DNA from: Rhodococcus sp. 1168
GTDB lineage: Bacteria; Actinomycetota; Actinomycetes; Mycobacteriales; Mycobacteriaceae
Assembly (NCBI RefSeq): GCF_002091955.1
Contig: NZ_MKKY01000091.1
Location: 253,001-317,000 of the forward strand
Length of the DNA: 64,000 nucleotides
Direction: 5' to 3'
Made by a program: the position numbers and the translations under genes. Shown here piece by piece: positions 18,759-27,888 of the stretch. Within the stretch, counting starts at the first letter, position 1; each line of letters begins with the position of its first letter. Below the pieces are notes generated by a model. That model was not told the DNA's origin, made no database searches, and was given only the letters and a program-made list of their open reading frames with translations.

Positions 18759-20009
18759 ATGACCAACCCATCCACAGCCAACGGACGCTTCCCGAATGTC
18801 GTCGTCACCAGCCTTGCTGCGACCACGTCCATCGCGGGCGATGTCGACGCGACGTGGAAGGGTCTGCTGAACGGTGAGAGCGGCATTGGCGTACTCGAAG
18901 ATGACTTCATCGCCGAGTACGACCTCCCCGTTCGAATCGGCGGACACCTCGCGGTCAGTCCGTCGAGCCTGCTCACGCGAGTGGAGATGCGGCGACTGAG
19001 CTATGTGGAACAGCTTTCCACTGTGCTCGGCCGCGAGGTATGGAAGAACGCCGGCAGCCCCGAGGTGGATCCGCTCCGCCTCGCCGTCTCCATCGGCACC
19101 GGTCTCGGCGGTGGTGACTCGCTCATCGATGCCGTCGACAAGCTCAAGACCGGTGGGTACCGCAAGGTCTCTCCACTCGCAGTTCAGATGGTCATGCCGA
19201 ACGGCCCCGCAGCGGTGGTCGGTTTGGAACTCAAGGCACAGGCCGGAGTCATCACTCCGGTATCTGCGTGCTCTTCGGGATCGGAAGCCATCGCTCACGC
19301 GTGGCGAATGATCGTGATGGGCGACGCCGACATGGTTGTCACCGGTGGCGTCGAAGGATTCATCGACGCGGTGCCGATCGCGAGTTTCTCCATGATGCGC
19401 GCGATGAGCACCAACAACGACAATCCGAAGGGTGCGTCGCGGCCGTTCGACAAGGACCGGGACGGGTTCGTGTTCGGCGAGGCCGGTGCGCTCATGGTCA
19501 TCGAGACCGAAGAGCACGCCAAAGCACGTGGAGCAACAATCCATGCACGTCTTCTCGGCGCCGGTATCACCTCGGACGGATTCCACCTCGTGGCACCCGA
19601 TCCCGAAGGAACCGGAGCTGCTCGGGCGATGTCCCGGGCAATGGAAACCGCAGGACTGCAGAAGTCCGACATCACCCATGTGAACGCACACGCAACGGCA
19701 ACTCCCGTCGGAGACGCTGCCGAGGCGACCGCGATCAACAAGGCTGTCGGAAACCATGCAGCAATCTACGCACCGAAGTCGGCTCTTGGACATTCGATCG
19801 GCGCTGTCGGTGCCCTCGAGTCGGTGCTGACGGTGCTGGCAGTGCGCGAGGGAATCATTCCTCCCACACTGAATTTGGATAATCAGGATCCGAAGATCGA
19901 TCTCGATGTCGTCAAGGGCGAGCCCCGCGTCGGACAGATCGACTATGCGATCAACAACTCGTTCGGATTCGGTGGGCACAACGTCGCGCTCGCCTTCGGT
20001 CGAGCTTGA
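18759..20009 (+). CDS. kasA: Beta-ketoacyl-ACP synthase KasA
   Basis: The 416-residue condensing enzyme has catalytic Cys in [10 protein letters not shown] near 170, His in [11 protein letters not shown] near 310 and the second His in [15 protein letters not shown] near 345, plus FGFGGHN near the C-terminus. It extends acyl-AcpM with malonyl-AcpM. Only one KAS gene lies here; the kasB paralogue that follows in M. tuberculosis is absent. ATG 18759 with GAGAGAA upstream matches the [12 protein letters not shown] start. Confidence 0.95.
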   Translation: MTNPSTANGRFPNVVVTSLAATTSIAGDVDATWKGLLNGESGIGVLEDDFIAEYDLPVRIGGHLAVSPSSLLTRVEMRRLSYVEQLSTVLGREVWKNAGSPEVDPLRLAVSIGTGLGGGDSLIDAVDKLKTGGYRKVSPLAVQMVMPNGPAAVVGLELKAQAGVITPVSACSSGSEAIAHAWRMIVMGDADMVVTGGVEGFIDAVPIASFSMMRAMSTNNDNPKGASRPFDKDRDGFVFGEAGALMVIETEEHAKARGATIHARLLGAGITSDGFHLVAPDPEGTGAARAMSRAMETAGLQKSDITHVNAHATATPVGDAAEATAINKAVGNHAAIYAPKSALGHSIGAVGALESVLTVLAVREGIIPPTLNLDNQDPKIDLDVVKGEPRVGQIDYAINNSFGFGGHNVALAFGRA

Positions 20010-20054
20010 TCCTGTCCGAGTAGTTCACTCGTGACGATCGAGCTCACACTCGAA

Positions 20055-20088
20055 CCCCGGGAGGGGTCCTATCAGACCTCTCCCGGGG
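20055..20088. other. Stable hairpin between kasA and accD6
   Basis: A 14-bp stem with one GU pair (CCCCGGGAGGGGTC with GACCTCTCCCGGGG) and a 6-nt loop, CTATCA. There is no U-run. It lies 35 bp before accD6, where it could attenuate, stabilise or mark a processing point between the cistrons. Confidence 0.6.
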
Positions 20089-20122
20089 ATCGCCCGCCCT
20101 GGGCATCAAGAAGGAGAACGCG

Positions 20123-21556
20123 ATGACCATCTTGTCCCCCGCCACTCGGTCCCACCAGGCGACCGATCCCCGCGATCCGGTCGCTCGACTCGAGAAGCTC
20201 TTCGACGCGGGGACGATGGTTCCGCTCCACGACCGTGACAAATCCGGTCTACTCGCAGCTTCCGGTGACATCGACGGCGTTCACAGCGTCGCGTACTGCT
20301 CCGATGCCACCGTCATGGGTGGCGCAATGGGTGTCGATGGGTGCAAGCACATTGTCTCGGCCATCGACATCGCACTCGAACGAAATGCTCCCATCGTGGG
20401 AATCTGGCATTCCGGCGGAGCCCGACTCGCCGAGGGCGTCGAAGCCCTGCATGCAGTCGGCCTCGTGTTCGAGGCCATGGTTCGCGCCTCCGGAGTTGTC
20501 CCTCAAATCTCGGTCGTCCTCGGCTTCGCTGCCGGCGGCGCCGCGTACGGCCCAGCCCTCACCGACGTCGTCATCATGGCTCCCGAAGGACGTGTATTCG
20601 TCACCGGTCCCGATGTCGTGCGCAGCGTGACGGGCGAACAGGTGGACATGGTGTCCCTCGGCGGACCGGATACGCACCACAAGAAGTCCGGTGTCTGCCA
20701 TATTGTCGCGGACGACGAGCTCGACGCCCTCACGCGCGCCCGTCGGCTGGTATCCATGTTCAGCGAGCAGGGCACATTCGACATCGCCGCCGCTGAACAC
20801 GGTGACACCGACCTCAAAGCACTACTGCCCGACTCGAATCGGCGCGCCTACGACGTTCATCCTGTCATCGACGAGCTTCTCGACAACGTCGAAGGCGAGT
20901 CGACGTTCGAGGAATTCCAGGGCGGCTGGGCTCGTAGCATCGTCATCGGTCTCGGTCGCCTCAGTGGCCGGACCGTCGGCGTGATCGCCAACAACCCGAT
21001 TCGCCTCGGCGGGTGCCTGAACTCCGAAAGCGCCGAGAAGGCAGCACGATTCGTCCGCCTCTGCGACGCGTTCGGCATCCCGCTCGTTGTTGTCGTCGAC
21101 GTTCCCGGCTACTTGCCGGGCGTCAGCATGGAGTGGGAGGGCGTCGTCCGTCGTGGCGCGAAGCTCCTGCACGCATTCGCCGAAGCCAAGGTTCCGCGAG
21201 TCACCCTGGTAACTCGCAAGATCTACGGCGGAGCCTACATCGCGATGAACGCGCGAGCCCTCGGCGCTACCGCGGTATACGCATGGCCGGGATCCGAGGT
21301 CGCTGTCATGGGTGCCAAGGCTGCGGTTGGGATTCTGCACAAGAAGGCATTGGCGGCTGCACCAGAGGAAGAGCGCGAGGCGTTGCACGATCGACTGACC
21401 GTGGAGCACGAAACCATTGCCGGCGGCGTCGATCGTGCCGTGGCCATCGGCGTCGTCGATGCGGTCATCGAGCCCGCCGTCACTCGTTCGACCATCGCAA
21501 AAGCGTTGGCCGGTGCGCCTGCAGCGCGTGGCAACCACAAGAACATCCCGCTGTAA
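20123..21556 (+). CDS. accD6: Acyl-CoA carboxylase beta subunit AccD6 (carboxyltransferase)
   Basis: The 477-residue carboxyltransferase has two crotonase-type halves. The acyl-CoA oxyanion region GIWHSGGARLAEGV (near 95) and GFAAGGAAYGPALTDVVIM lie in the first. The second has DVPGYLPGVSMEWEGVVRRGAKLLHAFAEAKVP split over the carboxybiotin site. It makes malonyl-CoA for FabD/KasA with a biotinylated alpha subunit encoded elsewhere. ATG 20123 has AAGGAG upstream. Last gene of the FAS-II operon, syntenic with Rv2247. Confidence 0.95.
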   Translation: MTILSPATRSHQATDPRDPVARLEKLFDAGTMVPLHDRDKSGLLAASGDIDGVHSVAYCSDATVMGGAMGVDGCKHIVSAIDIALERNAPIVGIWHSGGARLAEGVEALHAVGLVFEAMVRASGVVPQISVVLGFAAGGAAYGPALTDVVIMAPEGRVFVTGPDVVRSVTGEQVDMVSLGGPDTHHKKSGVCHIVADDELDALTRARRLVSMFSEQGTFDIAAAEHGDTDLKALLPDSNRRAYDVHPVIDELLDNVEGESTFEEFQGGWARSIVIGLGRLSGRTVGVIANNPIRLGGCLNSESAEKAARFVRLCDAFGIPLVVVVDVPGYLPGVSMEWEGVVRRGAKLLHAFAEAKVPRVTLVTRKIYGGAYIAMNARALGATAVYAWPGSEVAVMGAKAAVGILHKKALAAAPEEEREALHDRLTVEHETIAGGVDRAVAIGVVDAVIEPAVTRSTIAKALAGAPAARGNHKNIPL

Positions 21557-21571
21557 CCGCTTAGGAGCGGA

Positions 21572-21612
21572 AAAGCAGTGCCCCGGCGTCTCGGACACCG
21601 GGGCACTGCTTT
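21572..21612. terminator. Rho-independent-type terminator after accD6
   Basis: AAAGCAGTGCCCCGG pairs perfectly with CCGGGGCACTGCTTT (15 bp, 11-nt loop). The symmetric A/T ends allow use in both directions, and it lies between accD6 and the convergent cold-shock gene. Confidence 0.85.
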
Positions 21613-21640
21613 GACCTGCAGAGTACTTCGGGCTACGAGG

Positions 21641-22078
21641 TCAGCCTTCGAGCCACTTGTGTGACGCAGCAATCCGAATGACGGCCTCACGCACGTCGAG
21701 CACTTGCTCGGCGGTGAGACCGCGGTTCGCCTGCAGGAGAGCTTCGGTCAATTCGGTCGAGAAGTCGCCGCGCGCAAGGACATCGCACACGACGTCGTCG
21801 TATTCGTGCCCGGTCGACGCTGTCGCGACGTGTGCAACTGGGTGCGCGGGTCGATGTTGCACCGGCGCAGCGGAGTCGACTATCTGGACCTGGCCTGCTT
21901 TGAGACCTCGATCACCGTGCTCGGCGACATACTCGACCCGAACCCCAGGGGCGAGAAGTCGCTTGTCGAAGTCGAGGTCGTTGACATGGATGAAGACATC
22001 CTCGCCGCCTTCGTCGGGAGCTACGAACCCATAACCCTTGAACTCATCGAAACGAATTACTTTACCTGTCGACAACAT
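21641..22078 (-). CDS. Cold-shock domain protein with C-terminal extension (CspB-like)
   Basis: The 145-residue protein has an N-terminal cold-shock domain (residues 1-68) with RNP1 KGYGFV and RNP2 VFIHV, which binds single-stranded nucleic acid. A C-terminal helical extension of about 75 residues (VVCDVLARGDFSTELTEALLQANRGLTAEQV...) is characteristic of the longer actinobacterial proteins such as Rv0871. ATG 22078 gives the usual MLSTGKVIRFDEFKGYGFV start. Likely an RNA chaperone in the cytoplasm. Confidence 0.9.
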   Translation of the reverse strand: MLSTGKVIRFDEFKGYGFVAPDEGGEDVFIHVNDLDFDKRLLAPGVRVEYVAEHGDRGLKAGQVQIVDSAAPVQHRPAHPVAHVATASTGHEYDDVVCDVLARGDFSTELTEALLQANRGLTAEQVLDVREAVIRIAASHKWLEG

Positions 22079-22168
22079 AGAACCACCCCTCGAGAAACCG
22101 TCGAACCCACATGCCTAGCCTGGCACAGTTCCGACCATACCCAAGGCTTGATTCACTGCGAGATCCGG

Positions 22169-22681
22169 TCATCCCGCAGTGCGGCTGAGCCAGGTGACCT
22201 CGGCCCCGGCTCCCCCGGTCCGGTACGGTTCGAGCGCGTGATCCCAGGCACTACCCAGGGCATGTTCGATCTCGCCCGCGAGATTTTCCGAATTCCCCTC
22301 GATCATCGACTTGAGTCGCATCTCGCCGAGGATCACATCGCCGTTCGCGCTCGTCGAGCCACGCCAGAGTCCGAGACCTGGCACGTGGGCGAAGCGTTCG
22401 CCGTCGACGCCCTCGCTGGCATCCTCGGTGACCTCGAACCTCAGCATCTGCCACGTCCGAAGAATGCCTGCCAGCGCAGCCCCCGTACCGACGGGACCGA
22501 CCCAGTCACTGGCAGCACGAAGCTGCCCGACGCTGGCCGGCTGCGCGGACCACTTGAGGTTCGCACGGCAGTTCAACGCGTCGGATAGCGCCCATTCGAC
22601 GTGCGGGCACAACGCGGCAGGCGAGGCGTGTATGTACACCACACCCGACGTGGCATCTGCGAACTGATTCAATGCACGCAT
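22169..22681 (-). CDS. DUF3145 family protein
   Basis: A 170-residue protein of DUF3145, an actinobacterial family of unknown function (GVVYIHASPAALCPHVEWALSDALN, LRFEVTEDASEGVDGERF, GSAWDHALEPYR). The start is decided by GGAGGAG about 8 bp before ATG 22681; an open frame continues to 22771 without coding character. No membrane segment. Two copies of TGCACTAGTG lie upstream at 22767-22813. Confidence 0.8.
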   Translation of the reverse strand: MRALNQFADATSGVVYIHASPAALCPHVEWALSDALNCRANLKWSAQPASVGQLRAASDWVGPVGTGAALAGILRTWQMLRFEVTEDASEGVDGERFAHVPGLGLWRGSTSANGDVILGEMRLKSMIEGNSENLAGEIEHALGSAWDHALEPYRTGGAGAEVTWLSRTAG

Positions 22682-22766
22682 TCGATTACTCCTCCAGCTT
22701 CGACGAGGGACGTCTTCCCCAACGGCCTCGACACGAACTGGTATGTGAAGCTCTCTCACACGTACA

Positions 22767-22813
22767 TGCACTAGTGTGCCCTGAGTTACCCCTGTTGCGC
22801 CAGTGCACTAGTG
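22767..22813. promoter_or_regulatory. Two copies of TGCACTAGTG upstream of the DUF3145 gene
   Basis: Identical 10-mers containing the palindrome CACTAGTG occur at 22767-22776 and 22804-22813, 37 bp apart, in the gap between two minus-strand genes. They look like paired operator sites; the binding protein is unknown. Confidence 0.35.
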
Positions 22814-22847
22814 ATTCCAAAGGATGATCTGGGCGTCGCCGAGCGCT

Positions 22848-23660
22848 CTACCTGGGATTATTGACGAGAACTTCATCGGATAGCTCGGTCCACAACGGTT
22901 TGGCCCACTCGCCGAATGCCAGATCCGTGAGAACGACAGTGGCCAGTCCGACGTCGGGGTCCGCCCAGAGGAACGTTCCGGACTGTCCGAAATGGCCGAA
23001 CGTCCGAGTCGAATTCCGTTGTCCGGTCCAATGAGGTTCTTTACCGTCGCGGACTTCGAATCCCAGACCCCAATCGTTCGGGCGCTGAGATCCGTAGCCG
23101 GGGAGAATGCCGTTGAGGCCTTCGAATTGCACGCTGACCGCGGCTGCTAAAGTCGACTCCGACAGCAGGGTCGGCGACAAGAGTTCGGATGCGAATGCCG
23201 ATAGATCGCGCACTGTCGAGCGCGCACCGTGACCGGCCGGTCCATGGAGCGTCGAGGCGGTCATGCCGAGCGGCGCGAACACGGCCTCGGCGAGGTAGTC
23301 ACGGAACGCGATTCCGGATTCGGACTCGATCAGTGCGGCGAGCAACTCGAAACCGGCGCTCGAGTAGATGCGTTTGGTCCCGGGGGCCGCTTGCACCTTG
23401 TTCTCACCGAAGGCGAGACCCGAACTGTGCGCGAGAAGATGACGGACGGTCGAGCCTTCAGGGCCCGCTTGCTGATCGAGATCGATTGCTTCTTCTTCGA
23501 TTGCGACGAGTGCCGCGTAGGCCACCAGCAGTTTGGTGACGGACGCCAGCTCGTACACGCGATCGATATCGCCGTACTGCTCGCTCACGCCTTCCGTCGA
23601 CACCACCGCGGCGGATGCATTGTCGACGGGCCAACCAGCGATCAAATCCAAGGAGTGCAC
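22848..23660 (-). CDS. Serine hydrolase of the class C beta-lactamase / DD-peptidase family
   Basis: The 270-residue protein has the SxxK motif in ELASVTKLLVAY near residue 40, a YxS/N-type motif YSSAGF near 100 and a HxG-type motif GHFGQSG near 225, the order of class C-like serine hydrolases. No signal peptide is visible, so it is probably a cytoplasmic esterase or peptidase. It is shorter than true AmpC enzymes. Start ATG 23660 is the only sensible one. Confidence 0.82.
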   Translation of the reverse strand: MHSLDLIAGWPVDNASAAVVSTEGVSEQYGDIDRVYELASVTKLLVAYAALVAIEEEAIDLDQQAGPEGSTVRHLLAHSSGLAFGENKVQAAPGTKRIYSSAGFELLAALIESESGIAFRDYLAEAVFAPLGMTASTLHGPAGHGARSTVRDLSAFASELLSPTLLSESTLAAAVSVQFEGLNGILPGYGSQRPNDWGLGFEVRDGKEPHWTGQRNSTRTFGHFGQSGTFLWADPDVGLATVVLTDLAFGEWAKPLWTELSDEVLVNNPR

Positions 23661-23682
23661 GCGGATGAGCCTAGTTGTAGAC

Positions 23683-23740
23683 AGACGAGTCGGTGCGGGC
23701 GTCTGCCCGCACCGACTCGTCTGCCCGCACCGGCTCGTCT
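23683..23740. repeat. Perfect 18-bp hairpin plus a third, near-identical copy
   Basis: AGACGAGTCGGTGCGGGC (23683-23700) pairs perfectly with GCCCGCACCGACTCGTCT (23705-23722) across the loop GTCT. A direct copy with one change follows at 23723-23740. It lies in the 154-bp gap between the serine hydrolase and the NDMA-type ADH gene. Confidence 0.8.
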
Positions 23741-23814
23741 ACCGAGGCCAAGCGCTTGAATGGTCCCGTCAATCCATCTGATCGTATAAATGTGTCATTC
23801 AAGCGATCCGGTGA

Positions 23815-24942
23815 CTACCGGTCGGCGTCGGTGAACTTGATGACACCGCGAATGTTCTTCCCGTCGAGCATGTCCTGGTAGCCGGTGTTGATGTCGTCCA
23901 GCGCGTAGGTTTTGGTGACCATATCGTCGAGGTTGAGCTGGCCACTCCTGTACATCTTCAGCAACAACGGGATGTCGTGACGAGGATTGCCACCGCCGAA
24001 GATCGCGCCCTGCAGGTCCTTCTGGAGCATCGTGAACAAGAACAAGTTCAGCTTGACATCCATGTCCTCCATGCGTCCCATTGCGGTGACGACACAGCGG
24101 CCCGCCTTGGCCGTCAGCAACAGTGCAGCCTCGACATCTTCGCCCGTGATCTCACCGACGGTGATGATGGTCTTGTCAGCCATCAGCCCCCATGTCAGCT
24201 CCATCATCGGCATCAAAGCTTCAGCTGCCGTGGCGAATACGTGGGTGGCGCCGAATTTGAGTGCCTGATCTCGTTTGTACTGGACAGGGTCGATCGCAAT
24301 GATCTTGGATGCACCGGATTGCACGGCACCCTGGAGGGCGCTCATACCCACGCCACCGACACCGATGATCGCGACGGTGTCTCCTGGAGTCACCTTGGCG
24401 ACGTTCACCGCCGATCCCCAACCCGTCGGTACCCCGCAACCGACCAAAGATGCGACCTCGAACGGGATGTGTTCGTCGATTTTGATGGCCTGGGTCTCGT
24501 GCACGGTCATGTACGGAGAGAATGTTCCGAGCAAGCACATCGGGATGACGTTCTGCCCGCGAGCCTGGATGCGGTAGGTGCCGTCACTGATGGCCATCCC
24601 GCTGAGCAGGCCCATTCCAAGGTCACAGAGGTTCTGGTGCCCGTTGGCGCATGCCGGGCAATGTCCACATGAGGGGATGAAGGAGAGCACTACGTGGTCT
24701 CCCTCCTTCAACGTCTTCACCTCGGGGCCGGTCTTGATGACGACACCGGACCCCTCGTGTCCGCCCATCACCGGGAACGAGGGCATCGGCGTCGCACCGG
24801 TCACGATGTGGTGATCGGAGTGGCACATACCCGCGGCTTCCATGCGGATCTGAACCTCGCCAGCCCTTGGGTCCCCGATCTCGATCTCTTCTATCGACCA
24901 TGGCTCGTTGAGGCCCCACAGCACAGCGCCTTTGGTTTTCAT
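23815..24942 (-). CDS. NDMA-dependent, zinc-containing alcohol dehydrogenase
   Basis: The 375-residue medium-chain dehydrogenase has GHEGSGVV and catalytic-zinc ligands (CHSDHH, GGHEG), the four structural-zinc cysteines in CGHCPACANGHQNLC (near 95-110) and the nucleotide motif IGVGGVGMSALQGA. Motifs such as MGLLSGMAISDGTYR are typical of the actinobacterial N,N-dimethyl-4-nitrosoaniline-dependent ADH group, which keep NAD tightly bound and use mycofactocin-type carriers. No mycofactocin genes are in view. ATG 24942 (MKTKGAVLWGLNEPW) is the family start. Confidence 0.88.
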   Translation of the reverse strand: MKTKGAVLWGLNEPWSIEEIEIGDPRAGEVQIRMEAAGMCHSDHHIVTGATPMPSFPVMGGHEGSGVVIKTGPEVKTLKEGDHVVLSFIPSCGHCPACANGHQNLCDLGMGLLSGMAISDGTYRIQARGQNVIPMCLLGTFSPYMTVHETQAIKIDEHIPFEVASLVGCGVPTGWGSAVNVAKVTPGDTVAIIGVGGVGMSALQGAVQSGASKIIAIDPVQYKRDQALKFGATHVFATAAEALMPMMELTWGLMADKTIITVGEITGEDVEAALLLTAKAGRCVVTAMGRMEDMDVKLNLFLFTMLQKDLQGAIFGGGNPRHDIPLLLKMYRSGQLNLDDMVTKTYALDDINTGYQDMLDGKNIRGVIKFTDADR

Positions 24943-25049
24943 CGCGATTCGCCTTTCACACGCCGATAGACCCGTTGGTCGGGCCACTTGATGTTGAGTT
25001 CGACGATAGTCATACGAACGCTAAATTGGAACACGTTCTAGATTTTTGG

Positions 25050-25403
25050 TCAGTAATCGACGCAGGAGGCAAACACCGTACGAGCGAGACCAGAACCGGG
25101 TCCTCCGAAAAATGCGTTGACCCTGTCGACGATTACCGGCTGCGAGGCAAGAATCGCTTGGCGCTGCCACGCTGGTGCGGCCAGGAATGCCGCGAAACTT
25201 CCCGCCATCGGTGATGCGGCAAGTGCTGCTCCCTCTTCTTCGTCCTGTGCGTACGTGGCGGCGACGATCTGCGAGAACGAGCACGGAGTGTTGACCACGG
25301 TCTCGGCGGGTGTGGCCGAGGCGACGCCGCCGAGGAGCAGAGCTCCGACAGCAGTAGCGCCGAACACGGTTGCAACCTTGGTTGTGGACAAGCGGGTGAT
25401 CAT
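25050..25403 (-). CDS. Secreted hemophore-related protein
   Basis: A 117-residue protein with a cleavable signal peptide (residues 1-31, hydrophobic ATVFGATAVGALLLGGVASA, AxA-type site). The small helical domain has two cysteines (TPCSFSQIVAA and FASCVDY) and the pattern of the mycobacterial haem-binding family (Rv0203-like). It would act outside the membrane, in haem capture if the family assignment holds. ATG 25403 is chosen because it starts the signal peptide; the frame is open to 25523. Confidence 0.72.
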   Translation of the reverse strand: MITRLSTTKVATVFGATAVGALLLGGVASATPAETVVNTPCSFSQIVAATYAQDEEEGAALAASPMAGSFAAFLAAPAWQRQAILASQPVIVDRVNAFFGGPGSGLARTVFASCVDY

Positions 25404-25607
25404 GAATTTCCCCAATCGAGGTGAGCGTTGTGGTGGGATCGACAAGTGTTCGCCAGCAACGATATCGGCAGGCCAGGCTTCCTGTCGCGCTGGACGACAT
25501 ACTGGTAGAACGCCCGAAAACACATCCTTCGGCGGGTTAACGGTTGGTTCGGACGCGAGAGGTCGCCTCTCGTCGATAGGCTGGAGCTACCAGGGACAGG
25601 AGAACCG

Positions 25608-27746
25608 ATGACGGTCGCTTACGGCTCGTGCAATCTGTGTGAAGCGATGTGCGGACTCGAATTCACTGTCGAGGACAACACAGTCACGTCGATTCGAGGC
25701 GACAAGAAAGACCCGCTCTCTCGCGGGCATATCTGCCCGAAGGCACTGTCCTTGATCGATCTCCACGCCGATCCCGACCGGTTGATCAAGCCCATTCGAC
25801 GCGAGGGCACCGACTGGGTGGAGATCGAATGGAAGGAAGCGTACGACTTGGTGGTCGAAGGCCTGGTTGCCACACGTGAGCGGTATGGGTCCAACGCTGT
25901 CGGTGTCTATCTTGGAAATCCCAACGTCCACAGCCTCGGTTCGATGACTCATGGAATTCCGTTCACGTCGATGCTGCGCACCCGGAACCGATACTCGGCC
26001 ACCTCACTCGATCAACTCCCCCATCAACTCGTCAATCACCTGCTGTACGGCCACCAGTTGGCTCTACCGATTCCGGACATCGACAACACCGAGTTCTTTC
26101 TCGTCCTCGGCGGCAATCCGATGGCCTCGAACGGCAGCATGATGACCGTGCCGGACTTTGCCCGTCGCGCCCACGATCTGCAGGCGCGCGGCGGCAGTCT
26201 GGTGGTGGTCGATCCCCGCAAGACCGAGACTGCAGACATCGCAGACGTTCACCACTTCATCCGGCCCGGTACCGATGCCCTGCTGCTCCTCGCGTTGATC
26301 AACGTCATTTCGGCGAACGGAACCACCCGGGTCGCCAATTACGTCGACGGTGCCGACGAAGTCGCGACATTGGTCCGGGATTTCACTCCCGACGCGGTCG
26401 CGCCCGTCGTGGGCATCGCGGCCGCCGACATCGTCTCGTTGGCAACACAGTTCGCCGAAGCGCGATCCGCAGTTGCCTACGGCCGAATGGGTGTCTCGAC
26501 ACAGCAGTTCGGCAGCCTCTGTCAGTGGGCGATTCAAGTACTCAACATCCTGACAGGCAATCTCGACCGGGTCGGCGGCGCGATGCTTACCGACCCCGCG
26601 GTGGATCTCATCGCGAAAAACATCGTGGGCCGGGGGCATTTCGACAAGTGGCGCAGTCGCGTTCGGGACCTACCAGAGTTCGCGGGCGAATATCCCTGCT
26701 CGACATTGGTCGACGAAATGACAACCCCCGGCGACGGTCAGATCAGGGCCATGGCAGTGATTTCCGGAAATCCGGTGCTGTCCATGCCGGGCGGCACCAG
26801 GTTGAACCAGGCATTCGCTGACTTGGATTTTCTGGTGTCCTTCGACTTCTACATCAACGAGACATCACGGCACGCGAACGTGATTCTTCCGCCCACGATG
26901 TCACTGGAGCGTGACCATTACGACCTGATCTTTCAGTCCTTCGCTGTCCGCAACACGGCGAAGTTCATGCCGACAATCCTGACGAAGAAGGCTGGTGCGA
27001 AATCGGATTGGGAGATCTTCCGTGATCTCGGTATCCGATATCGGGCACGCCTCGCCGGGCCTTCCCGGATCGACCGCCTTCGTACGCGAATGAAACCGAA
27101 ATCGCTTGTCACGGAAGCACGTTTACGTTTGTCACCACGACGAACGATCGATCTACTGCTGCGCAGTCATCGCGCCGGCCTGTCCGTGGCGAAGCTGAAG
27201 AAGTCACCACACGGCGCCGATCTCGGACCACTCCGCCCAGGGTTTCCCGGGAAGCTGCAGACTCGGAACAAGCGAATCAACCCGGTACAGGACATCATCG
27301 TCGCGGAACTACCGGCCTTGCGCGATCTTATGAGGTCCTCGGCGGTGCCCAGCGGAGATCAACTTCTCATGATCGGTCGACGGCATCTGCGCAGCAACAA
27401 TTCCTGGATGCACAACTCTGCGAGGTTGACCAAGGGCAAGCCGCGACACCAACTTTTCGCGCACCCAGATGACCTGCTCGAGCGCAACATCGAAGACGGA
27501 TCGGTCGTGTCGGTGACCTCGGCCGCCGGATCGGTGCAGATAGAGGTACTCGCGACCGACCGCATGATGCCAGGCGTTGTGAGCATGCCGCACGGGTTCG
27601 GCCACCAGCGTCCCGGCGTCGAACTGTCTGTGGCTAAGACTGTCGTGGGAGCGAGCGCCAACGACGTCACCGACCCACACCGAGTCGACGCGGTCTCGGC
27701 CAACGCGATCCTCAATGGTGTGCCTGTCACGATCTCGCCGACTTGA
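25608..27746 (+). CDS. Molybdopterin oxidoreductase with [4Fe-4S] domain
   Basis: The 712-residue protein has an N-terminal 4Fe-4S motif (CNLCEAMC and GHICPKAL), then bis-MGD-binding domains (FLVLGGNPMASNG, VVVDPRKTETADIADVHHFIRPGTDA, AVISGNPVLSMPG). The C-terminal cap domain contains VVSMPHGFGHQRPGVE. It belongs to the DMSO-reductase superfamily. The residue expected to ligate molybdenum is not an obvious Cys or SeCys, so the substrate is not predictable. No Tat signal is present, so it is cytoplasmic. It is the last chromosomal gene before the prophage. Confidence 0.88.
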   Translation: MTVAYGSCNLCEAMCGLEFTVEDNTVTSIRGDKKDPLSRGHICPKALSLIDLHADPDRLIKPIRREGTDWVEIEWKEAYDLVVEGLVATRERYGSNAVGVYLGNPNVHSLGSMTHGIPFTSMLRTRNRYSATSLDQLPHQLVNHLLYGHQLALPIPDIDNTEFFLVLGGNPMASNGSMMTVPDFARRAHDLQARGGSLVVVDPRKTETADIADVHHFIRPGTDALLLLALINVISANGTTRVANYVDGADEVATLVRDFTPDAVAPVVGIAAADIVSLATQFAEARSAVAYGRMGVSTQQFGSLCQWAIQVLNILTGNLDRVGGAMLTDPAVDLIAKNIVGRGHFDKWRSRVRDLPEFAGEYPCSTLVDEMTTPGDGQIRAMAVISGNPVLSMPGGTRLNQAFADLDFLVSFDFYINETSRHANVILPPTMSLERDHYDLIFQSFAVRNTAKFMPTILTKKAGAKSDWEIFRDLGIRYRARLAGPSRIDRLRTRMKPKSLVTEARLRLSPRRTIDLLLRSHRAGLSVAKLKKSPHGADLGPLRPGFPGKLQTRNKRINPVQDIIVAELPALRDLMRSSAVPSGDQLLMIGRRHLRSNNSWMHNSARLTKGKPRHQLFAHPDDLLERNIEDGSVVSVTSAAGSVQIEVLATDRMMPGVVSMPHGFGHQRPGVELSVAKTVVGASANDVTDPHRVDAVSANAILNGVPVTISPT

Positions 27747-27814
27747 CCGACCCCGCGGGCACACGTCGGCGATGCTTTGAAGTAGCATTCGTCACGGCTC
27801 GCTCGGTGCGAGAT

Positions 27815-27888
27815 GGGGCGGTAGCTCAGTCGGTTAGAGCCGTGGACTCATAATCCATTGGTCGCGGGTTCGAGCCCCGCCCGCCCCA
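27815..27888 (+). tRNA. tRNA with CAT anticodon (Ile2 or elongator Met), prophage attachment site
   Basis: Complete cloverleaf: acceptor GGGGCGG/CCGCCCC, D arm GCTC/GAGC, anticodon stem GTGGA/TCCAT with loop CTCATAA, and T arm GCGGG-TTCGAGC-CCCGC. The CTCATAA loop fits elongator Met or the lysidine-modified Ile2; the TTGGTCGC variable region resembles Ile2, but I cannot decide. CCA is not encoded. Phage-like sequence begins directly after its 3' end, so it is the probable attB/attL. Confidence 0.93.

Noticed and set aside
20249-20800. Minus-strand frame opposite accD6
   Set aside because: Shadow of accD6, whose carboxyltransferase motifs are intact.
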